Below, one piece after another: positions 6,372 to 11,514 of a DNA stretch of 11,514 nt. The notes under the pieces were generated by a model. That model saw nothing but the letters and a program-made list of their open reading frames with translations. It was not told the DNA's origin and ran no database searches. Each line of letters begins with the position of its first letter. Position 1 is the first letter of the stretch. Source of the stretch: a bacterium (GTDB lineage Bacteria > Patescibacteriota > Patescibacteriia > UBA1558 > S5-K13); NCBI GenBank assembly GCA_021106915.1, contig JAIOTH010000136.1, positions 1 to 11,514 of the forward strand, in the 5' to 3' direction. A program made the position numbers and the translations under genes.

Positions 6372-7793
6372 ATGAAAGTACGATTTGCTCCTTCACCAAC
6401 TGGATATTTACATATTGGTGGATTAAGAACAGCTCTTTATAATTATCTATTTGCCAAGAATAACAATGCTAAATTATTGCTCCGAATAGAGGACACTGAT
6501 CGCAATAGATATGTGAAAAATGCTGACCAACAAATTATTAAAACCTTAAAATCTTTTGGCATTGAATTTGATGAAGGTCCTTTTTATCAATCTCAAAGAT
6601 TAGAAATATACCAAAAATATGTAAAGCAATTAGTCAAAGAAGATAAAGCTTATTATTGCTTCTGCTCCAAAGAGAGATTAGACGAAATGCGTTCTGCTCA
6701 AATTGCTGAAAAAAAAATCCCCAAATATGACCGACATTGCCTAAATTTATCTGAAGAAGAAATTAAAAAAAAGTTAGACAATAAAGAATCCTATGTAGTG
6801 AGATTAAAACTTCTAGATAATCAAGATGTTATTTTTAAAGATGAAGTTTATGGTGAAGTAAAAATCAATACTAACAATATGGACGACCAAGTTTTGTTAA
6901 AATCAGATGGTTATCCTACTTATCATTTAGCAGTTGTCGTCGATGATCATGAAATGGATATTACTCATATTATTAGAGGCGAGGAGTGGCTTCCTTCAAC
7001 ACCTAAACATATTTTACTTTATCAAATGTTTAATTGGGAAATCCCTAAATTTATCCACTTGCCATTATTGTTAAATCCAGATAAATCTAAACTATCTAAA
7101 AGACAAGGCGATGTAGCGGCCGAAGATTTTTTAAAAAAAGGATATCTTCCCGAAGCAATCTTAAATTATATAGCTTTCTTAGGCTGGAATCCGAAAACAA
7201 CTAAAGAAATTTATTCAATAGAGGAATTAATCAGGGATTTTGATATCGCCAAAATAAATAAAGCTGGAGCTATTTTTAACATTGAGAAACTTAATTGGTT
7301 TAATGCTGAATATGTTCGTAACATCGTTAAAGAAAAAGGTCAAAGATATGAAAAATTATTAGAAAAATCTAAAAAATATTTTCCAAAAAATTTAGAAAAA
7401 AATAAATTAGAAAATATATTTATAGTTTTGTCAAGTAGACTAAATTATCTATCTGAACTAGAAGAGTCTAGCAAGTTTATTTTTGAATTGCCAGATTATG
7501 ATTCTCAAATGCTAATCTTCAAAAAAAGTGATCTAGATAAAACTAAAGCTGGATTAAAATTAATTTATAAACAATTAGAAAACAATACAGCTGACTGGGA
7601 ATTAGAAAATCTAGATAATTTATTAAAAAATATTGTGAATAATAGTGAATTAAATCCTGGAGATGTATTTTGGCCTTTACGAGTTGCCCTATCTGGCTTA
7701 GACAAAAGCCCTAGCCCCAGTGAAATATTGTGGATTTTAGAAAAAAATGAAAGTTTAGACAGAATTAACATAGCCCTTAATAAGCTAAAATAA
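6372..7793 (+). CDS. gltX: Glutamyl-tRNA synthetase
   Basis: A 473-residue class I aminoacyl-tRNA synthetase of normal bacterial length. The HIGH motif reads HIGG (14-17) within FAPSPTGYLHIGGLRTAL, and the KMSKS loop reads KLSKR (240-244). A zinc-finger-like segment C96-F-C98 then, 24 residues later, C123 matches the E. coli pattern, although the fourth ligand position, a histidine in E. coli, appears as Asn125 with His122 adjacent. IEDTDRNR (39-46), HLAVVVDDHEM (185-195) and RGEEWLPSTPKH (202-213) are also typical. The C-terminal anticodon-binding helical region (about 320-473) is present. It charges tRNA-Glu with glutamate in the cytoplasm; whether it also charges tRNA-Gln cannot be decided here. 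No Shine-Dalgarno sequence is present, and a repeat array lies just upstream. Confidence 0.97.
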   Translation: MKVRFAPSPTGYLHIGGLRTALYNYLFAKNNNAKLLLRIEDTDRNRYVKNADQQIIKTLKSFGIEFDEGPFYQSQRLEIYQKYVKQLVKEDKAYYCFCSKERLDEMRSAQIAEKKIPKYDRHCLNLSEEEIKKKLDNKESYVVRLKLLDNQDVIFKDEVYGEVKINTNNMDDQVLLKSDGYPTYHLAVVVDDHEMDITHIIRGEEWLPSTPKHILLYQMFNWEIPKFIHLPLLLNPDKSKLSKRQGDVAAEDFLKKGYLPEAILNYIAFLGWNPKTTKEIYSIEELIRDFDIAKINKAGAIFNIEKLNWFNAEYVRNIVKEKGQRYEKLLEKSKKYFPKNLEKNKLENIFIVLSSRLNYLSELEESSKFIFELPDYDSQMLIFKKSDLDKTKAGLKLIYKQLENNTADWELENLDNLLKNIVNNSELNPGDVFWPLRVALSGLDKSPSPSEILWILEKNESLDRINIALNKLK

Positions 7794-7811
7794 TAAATTA
7801 AGATACTATAT

Positions 7812-7840
7812 TGCCATTCCAAGCTTGAGGGTCTGCCTCA
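7812..7840 (+). repeat. Degenerate REP-like unit with its own hairpin
   Basis: TGCCATTCC, three differing bases, then CTTGA (7812-7828) match the first half of the unit at 7858 in 13 of 17 positions, counting CTTGA. The second half differs and instead forms TGAGG/CCTCA (7826-7830 with 7836-7840) around GTCTG. It looks like a decayed or rearranged third copy just after gltX. Confidence 0.4.
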
Positions 7841-7857
7841 GTATTAGCGATGCCTAT

Positions 7858-7936
7858 TGTCATTCCGGACTTGATCCGGAATCTCAATTTCAATGTTTAG
7901 TGGTATTAGAGATCCTGAATCAAGTTCAGGATGACA
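7858..7936. repeat. REP-like inverted pair of palindromic units
   Basis: Two 28-base units face each other (7858-7885 and 7909-7936) around a 23-base AT-rich spacer; tips read TGTCAT and ATGACA. Each unit holds its own perfect 8-bp hairpin with a 5-base loop: ATTCCGGA/TCCGGAAT (7862-7882) and ATCCTGAA/TTCAGGAT (7912-7932). The units match at 22 of 28 positions, and the six differences form three complementary pairs. The TGTCATTCCGG type of unit is, from memory, a widespread REP-like palindrome in bacterial genomes. No target duplication or transposase is visible. Confidence 0.82.
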
Positions 7937-7982
7937 TCTAATTAAGCTCAAAAAATAACACAACTCTACTTTCTACTTTCTA

Positions 7983-7998
7983 TATAATCCGCTATAAT
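7983..7998 (+). promoter_or_regulatory. Twin -10 boxes before the M23 peptidase gene; leaderless start likely
   Basis: TATAAT occurs at 7983-7988 and again at 7993-7998 with four bases between. The second box ends six bases before the ATG at 8005, so transcription would start at or next to the start codon. Two exact copies of CTTTCTA (7969-7982) occupy the place where a -35 box would be; no good TTGACA is present. Confidence 0.6.
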
Positions 7999-8004
7999 TA
8001 AATT

Positions 8005-9234
8005 ATGATGAAAAATATTAATTTTTTAAGAAGATATAGCTGGAAAAAAGCAACTATCATTATTTTGTTGTTATTTGTTTTTATTCCTCAAAATTATAGT
8101 CATTCTGCCTCTATCCAAGAACTAAATCAACAAATATCAGAACAAAAAAGAGTTATCGAAGAATTAAATAATCAACAAAAACAATACCAAAATAAAATAA
8201 AACAAAAACAACAAGAATCTTTAAGTTTACAAAATGAAATATATATTTTAAATAGTGAAATTGCTTCCACTAAATTAGGTATTGAGACTACTCGCCTACA
8301 AGTGGAAAACATTAATTTAGAAATGAAAGCTATTAATCTAGAAATAGATAAAAAAGAAAATGAAATAGAAATTAATAAAAAAAGAGTTAGGAGTGCCTTA
8401 CAAAGCCTACACGAAGAAGAACAAAAAAATGATACTCTAAAAATTTTACTCTTAAATAATAACTTAAGTGACTTTTTCGATGAAATAAATAAATTAAAAT
8501 CAATTGAATCTAATTTAAATAAAAAATTATCCAACTTAGCAGACTTAAAGGATTGGCTTCAAAATAAAAATGAAAATTTAGCTAAATCTAAATCAAAATT
8601 AGAAACTCTACAAAAAAAATTAGAAAAAGAAGAATATAAACTTCAAGAAACTCAAAGTGTAAAACTAGTTTTTTTATCCAATAGTGAAAATAATGAACAA
8701 AAATTTCAAAAATTGCTAGCAGAATTAAAAGCCGAACAACAAGAGGCTAGTAATATAATTACTCAATACGAAAATCAAGCTCGTAGTCTTTTATTAGGGG
8801 AAAAAGGCGAACGATTAAAAAATACTGGTAATTTTACTTGGCCAGTACCATCAAAATATATTACATCTTATTTCCATGATCCTGATTATCCTTTTAGACG
8901 TATCTTTGAACATCCTGGTATTGATATTCGCGCTAGTCAAGGAACTCCGCTAAAAGCCAGCTCTTCTGGTTATGTGGGAGTCACCCGTGATAATGGTTAT
9001 GGTTATAGCTATATCTTATTAGTCCATGGCAATGGCTTATCTACAGTTTATGGTCATGTATCAAAAATAAAAGTCAAAAAAGGTGACTTTGTACTTCAAG
9101 GTGATATTATTGGATTATCTGGTGGTATGCCTGGCACTAAAGGCGCTGGTCGTTTGACTACTGGACCACATCTCCATTTTGAAATTAGATCAAATGGTGT
9201 TCCTGTTAATCCTTTAATTTATTTAAGTAAATAA
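8005..9234 (+). CDS. Secreted coiled-coil murein hydrolase, M23 family (EnvC/NlpD-like)
   Basis: A 409-residue exported protein. Residues 14-29 form a hydrophobic signal/membrane segment after basic residues, with possible cleavage after SHSA (about 35). Residues about 37-260 are a long Glu/Lys/Gln-rich coiled coil, and 278-409 form an M23 (LytM-type) domain with the zinc motif H303-x3-D307 (HPGID) and H389-x-H391 (HLHFEI), plus His351 in YGHVSK. All expected metal and catalytic residues appear present, so it could be an active endopeptidase cutting peptidoglycan peptide cross-links. The layout matches EnvC-type proteins, in which the coiled coil mediates control by FtsEX during division; that link is inferred. 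The ATG at 8005 or 8008 may start a leaderless message. A small membrane-protein gene starts 9 bases after the stop. Confidence 0.93.
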   Translation: MMKNINFLRRYSWKKATIIILLLFVFIPQNYSHSASIQELNQQISEQKRVIEELNNQQKQYQNKIKQKQQESLSLQNEIYILNSEIASTKLGIETTRLQVENINLEMKAINLEIDKKENEIEINKKRVRSALQSLHEEEQKNDTLKILLLNNNLSDFFDEINKLKSIESNLNKKLSNLADLKDWLQNKNENLAKSKSKLETLQKKLEKEEYKLQETQSVKLVFLSNSENNEQKFQKLLAELKAEQQEASNIITQYENQARSLLLGEKGERLKNTGNFTWPVPSKYITSYFHDPDYPFRRIFEHPGIDIRASQGTPLKASSSGYVGVTRDNGYGYSYILLVHGNGLSTVYGHVSKIKVKKGDFVLQGDIIGLSGGMPGTKGAGRLTTGPHLHFEIRSNGVPVNPLIYLSK

Positions 9235-9243
9235 TATGAATTT

Positions 9244-9384
9244 ATGATGACTTTTGGAAAAATTATTATCTTAATACTATTATGTGTTGCAATTTTAATT
9301 ATGACCCAAAATAACGTTAGTGTTTGGTGGTATATTTCTTCGATAATAGGAATCTTTTTAATATTTAATTATGGTCAAAAATAA
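9244..9384 (+). CDS. Small two-helix membrane protein, 46 residues, unrecognised
   Basis: The frame starts with two ATGs (9244 and 9247) and encodes 46 residues. Two hydrophobic stretches, about 5-20 (GKIIILILLCVAILIM) and 28-42 (around WWYISSIIGIFLIF), are joined by a short polar turn, TQNNVS, so a hairpin membrane protein is likely. It begins 9 bases after the M23 peptidase stop and could be cotranscribed. Its TAA ends at 9384, and the stop codon of the opposite-strand recombinase starts at 9385. An ATG at 9236 gives only three codons. No ribosome site is visible. The coding call rests on its fit into the gap and its hydrophobic pattern; the family is unknown. Confidence 0.6.
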   Translation: MMTFGKIIILILLCVAILIMTQNNVSVWWYISSIIGIFLIFNYGQK

Positions 9385-10371
9385 TTAATCTGGTAAAGGA
9401 TGATATTTTTGATGCATTTTTTGAGCAAATCTATCTGAAGCATGCACATATCTAGTTGTGGTATCTAAAGATTCATGACCTAATAAAATTTGAATAGCCA
9501 CTGGACTAGCTCCATTTTCAGCTAAAAAAGTAGCAAAACCGTGTCTTAAAGTATGGGCACTAATAGGTACATTAATATTTAAAATTTCTCGATACTGCTT
9601 AATTTTAGCCTGTAAATAATTATTAGACACTTTAGTGTCTTTTTTATTTGTATTTTGACCCCGTAAGGGTATAAATAGTCTTTTTAAATTATCATGTCTA
9701 AATTTTAAATAAATATTTAAATATTTTTTAGACCGTTCTGTCATATAAACAAATCTTTCTTTTTTACCCTTACCTAAAACAAAAATCCGACCCTCTTTAT
9801 CAATTTGATCTCTGTTTAAAGAGGTTAATTCTGAAATTCTCATTCCTGTAGAAAATAATAACTCTAAAATAGCTCTATTACGAGTGGCTACTATAGCATT
9901 TTTTTCCAATTTATTAGGAGCTTCAATTAGCTTTATTAGTTCTTCAAATTCTGGAATTTTAGGATGTTTTTTAATATTCTTAACTAATTTAATATGCTCT
10001 GGTAAAATATTTATTTTTTGATCGTATTCAATCAAATATTTTAAATAAGAACGTAAGGCTGACAGCATTCTATTAATTGTATAAGAAGATAATCTCTTCT
10101 CCTGAACCTCTTTATTACTAGTAGCTCGATCGATAGAGTAGAGGTAGGCTTTATAATGGTTAATATGTAATTTACCTAAATCTTTAAAATTTAAATTTTC
10201 ATACTCCAAAAAATTTATAAAAGAATTTAAATCTCTTTCATAATTATAGATCGTCTTAAGAGAGTAGTTGTTGACTTGCAGATTTAATAAATACTCATCC
10301 ATTAAGGGGAGAATAGGACGTTTTTTATCATTTTTTCTTATCTTGCTTGTTTTTAGCTTATTCATTGACAT
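9385..10371 (-). CDS. Tyrosine site-specific recombinase, XerC/XerD type
   Basis: A 328-residue tyrosine recombinase. The N-terminal SAM-like core-binding domain covers about 20-118 (MDEYLLNLQVNNYSLKTIYNY and onwards), and the catalytic domain about 140-328. Catalytic residues are all present: Arg178 (TGMRISEL), Lys201 (LGKGKKER), His273 and Arg276 (HTLRHGFA), His299 (LLGHESLDTTTRY) and the nucleophile Tyr308. XerC/XerD enzymes resolve chromosome dimers at dif; phage or plasmid integrases share the fold. It is about 30 residues longer than E. coli XerC/D, with a basic N-terminal extension (1-18) and a small insert near 237-255. No integrated element, att site or dif site is visible, so a housekeeping Xer role is favoured but not proven. 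Its upstream region carries an inverted repeat and twin -10 boxes; no Shine-Dalgarno is present. Confidence 0.93.
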   Translation of the reverse strand: MSMNKLKTSKIRKNDKKRPILPLMDEYLLNLQVNNYSLKTIYNYERDLNSFINFLEYENLNFKDLGKLHINHYKAYLYSIDRATSNKEVQEKRLSSYTINRMLSALRSYLKYLIEYDQKINILPEHIKLVKNIKKHPKIPEFEELIKLIEAPNKLEKNAIVATRNRAILELLFSTGMRISELTSLNRDQIDKEGRIFVLGKGKKERFVYMTERSKKYLNIYLKFRHDNLKRLFIPLRGQNTNKKDTKVSNNYLQAKIKQYREILNINVPISAHTLRHGFATFLAENGASPVAIQILLGHESLDTTTRYVHASDRFAQKMHQKYHPLPD

Positions 10372-10376
10372 GGTAT

Positions 10377-10423
10377 TAACTGAGTATAATTACCCTTACA
10401 CTCAGTTATTATAACATATTATA
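10377..10423 (-). promoter_or_regulatory. Recombinase promoter region: twin -10 boxes and inverted repeat
   Basis: On the minus strand TATAAT occurs at 10418-10423 and 10408-10413, four bases apart. Directly downstream, TAACTGAGT (10400-10408) and ACTCAGTTA (10377-10385) form a 9-bp inverted repeat around 14 bases, ending five bases before the start codon. It could be an operator overlapping the start of transcription or an mRNA hairpin that hides the start. No convincing -35 box is visible. Confidence 0.5.
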
Positions 10424-10506
10424 CTTAATTTATAAGCTATTAAAATATAAGCTCTAAATCTTAAAAAATAAACTAAAATTTATTCTACAATTTAAATACT
10501 TACTTA

Positions 10507-10549
10507 TTTATAATTTACAACTCCTAGCTTACAATTTTTCGGCTATAAT
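10507..10549 (+). promoter_or_regulatory. Orphan promoter-like element: 7-base repeats followed by GGCTATAAT
   Basis: Units TTTATAA, TTTACAA, CTCCTAG, CTTACAA and TTTTTCG (10507-10541) run in sevens into GCTATAAT (10542-10549). The core CGGCTATAATAAA closely resembles CCGCTATAATTAA before the M23 gene at 7990. No plus-strand reading frame follows within 270 bases, so it would drive a small RNA, an antisense transcript, or nothing. Confidence 0.35.
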
Positions 10550-10821
10550 AAAGGCTTTTGGGCATTTTTTTATCAAAAATTTTAAACTTTTTGATATTTA
10601 AATCATCTAAATTTAATTTTAAAAACAAAAATTCTAAATTTATAATAAATTTGCTATTTAGCCTAAATATTGGATTATTTTTTTAACTCACTCTCCTACC
10701 CTATTTTCATTTTTTATTTATTGAGCTATTACTACTTTTTTAAAACTGCTCCTCCCTTCCCTATTCCACAATTTGACAAATATATAAAAATATTATCTTA
10801 TATATTTTAAACTGTCCAATC
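10550..10821. other. Very AT-rich region without a gene, with small hairpins
   Basis: No plausible reading frame or RNA gene is visible on either strand. G+C is about 14% over 10561-10680 (17 of 120 by hand count). Hairpins: TATCAAAAA/TTTTTGATA (10571-10579 with 10588-10596), AAATTTA/TAAATTT (10636-10652) and TATTTA/TAAATA (10655-10669). CTAAATTTA recurs at 10607 and 10634. From 10680 to 10770 the plus strand becomes clearly pyrimidine-rich. None has a clear function. Confidence 0.5.
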
Positions 10822-11514
10822 TTACTTCTTAAGTTTTAATGTCTTTGCAGTTTGATCCTTACCCGCCTCAATAATCAATTTCAAAAATTTTGATTTTACC
10901 TGAGGATTAAACATTTGAGCATTTTCCCAAACACAATGACCACCAATACCTTTCTGAGGTGGATATAAAGTTGGTCGAATAACATCAAAATTTTTCATTT
11001 TTTGATACCCTAAATTATAAGTTCTATTAAAATCCTTAAAAGTATCATAACTAACACCATATTGATCACAAATCCTAGCAACTTCTTTAGCCCAGGCAAT
11101 ACAAACTCCATAATATGAAGTTGATAAAATTTTATTTAATTCCGTGCTTTGAGAAGGTAAAAATAATTTTGTTTTAATTCCTAAAGATTGACAATGATTT
11201 TTGGCTATTTGCCCTATCCTCTGATCATCAGCACCAATATATTTCACAAAACATTTTAAACTTTTTGTTAAATTAGGATGTTTACCTCTAACTGGACTAT
11301 GAACAACTATCTTTGATGCTAATTTCTGATTAATCTTTTTAGTTGTTCCTACGTCAACTGTAGATTCTATAATCACAAATTTGGGTTGATTTTTTTTAAT
11401 TTGATTTATTACCTCTGAGATAAAAAGGCGACTAAAAGGAATACAAACGTGAAACATTTCTACCTTTTCTTCCCCTAGGTTATCATGGTCTAAATCTTTA
11501 GATAAAATTTGATA
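10822..11514 (-). CDS. Short UDP-glucose/GDP-mannose dehydrogenase-like protein, 5' end cut by window
   Basis: The frame stays open to the window edge, giving 230 visible residues; the ATG at 11457 lies inside the Rossmann domain, so the true start is probably outside. VEMFHVCIPFS (18-28) and VIIESTVDVGTT (47-58) match the end of the N-terminal NAD domain of this family, STELNKI (123-129) and the following helix with KEVARICDQYGV match the central domain, and GIGGHC (189-194) matches the catalytic GGxC loop with Cys194. Full enzymes (about 430 residues) oxidise a nucleotide sugar to its uronic acid and have a C-terminal sugar-nucleotide-binding domain; here the protein stops about 35 residues after the cysteine, so that domain is absent. 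By eye, the usual Asn four residues after the catalytic Lys is Thr, and the Asp four residues after Cys is Asn. It may be a divergent enzyme or non-catalytic relative. Confidence 0.8.
   Translation of the reverse strand, partial: YQILSKDLDHDNLGEEKVEMFHVCIPFSRLFISEVINQIKKNQPKFVIIESTVDVGTTKKINQKLASKIVVHSPVRGKHPNLTKSLKCFVKYIGADDQRIGQIAKNHCQSLGIKTKLFLPSQSTELNKILSTSYYGVCIAWAKEVARICDQYGVSYDTFKDFNRTYNLGYQKMKNFDVIRPTLYPPQKGIGGHCVWENAQMFNPQVKSKFLKLIIEAGKDQTAKTLKLKK

Noticed and set aside
7858..7936. Paired palindrome as the gltX transcription terminator
   Set aside because: The stems are followed by mixed sequence without a T-run on either strand, so intrinsic termination is not supported.
8172..8534. 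Opposite-strand frame of 120 codons within the coiled-coil gene
   Set aside because: It is a low-complexity shadow of the Glu/Lys-rich coiled coil. Similar shadows at 2873-3085, 6020-6202 and 7565-7822 were also dropped.
10773..10805. Perfect TTGACA on the plus strand as an antisense promoter
   Set aside because: No acceptable -10 box lies 16-19 bases downstream; single hexamers are expected by chance in AT-rich DNA.
10424..10821. Replication origin or RNA gene in the long AT-rich gap
   Set aside because: No repeated DnaA-box-like motif, no origin-associated genes and no recognisable RNA fold were found; high AT content alone is not enough.

Overview
The window is AT-rich and tightly packed, reads with the standard bacterial code (TGA ends the S51 peptidase gene), and comes from a bacterium. 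Short intergenic gaps, near absence of Shine-Dalgarno sequences, leaderless-looking starts and the general look of the proteins suggest a small-genome Patescibacteria/CPR-type organism. This lineage call is an inference and could not be tested by search. No rRNA, tRNA, CRISPR array or transposase gene was seen.

Layout: 1-3722 is a forward gene run: the 3' part of a thioredoxin reductase, an S51-type peptidase, an adenosine kinase and S-adenosylhomocysteine hydrolase. The last two form a logical pair, because the hydrolase releases adenosine from SAH and the kinase removes it, pulling a reversible reaction forward after SAM-dependent methylation. A 20-bp bidirectional terminator (3860-3902) separates this run from a convergent single-gene unit (3906-4978, minus) encoding an unrecognised helical protein. 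That gene has the only textbook expression signals in the window: a TTGACA/TATAAT promoter, a foldable leader and an AGGAGG site.

Forward genes resume at 5093 with a fusion of a TagA/WecG-type glycosyltransferase and an RppH-like Nudix hydrolase, then gltX (glutamyl-tRNA synthetase), a REP-like paired palindrome, a secreted coiled-coil M23 murein hydrolase with an apparently leaderless start, and a 46-residue two-helix membrane protein. The stop codon of that small gene directly abuts the stop codon of a minus-strand XerC/XerD-type tyrosine recombinase (9385-10371). About 450 bases of very AT-rich DNA without a gene follow. The window ends inside a minus-strand gene for a short UDP-glucose/GDP-mannose dehydrogenase relative that lacks the usual C-terminal domain.

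The items most worth following are the glycosyltransferase-Nudix fusion, a family of 7-base repeat arrays in front of genes and promoter-like boxes, the REP pair whose two arms differ by compensatory changes, the self-contained unit at 3906-4978, and the truncated dehydrogenase with altered catalytic residues.
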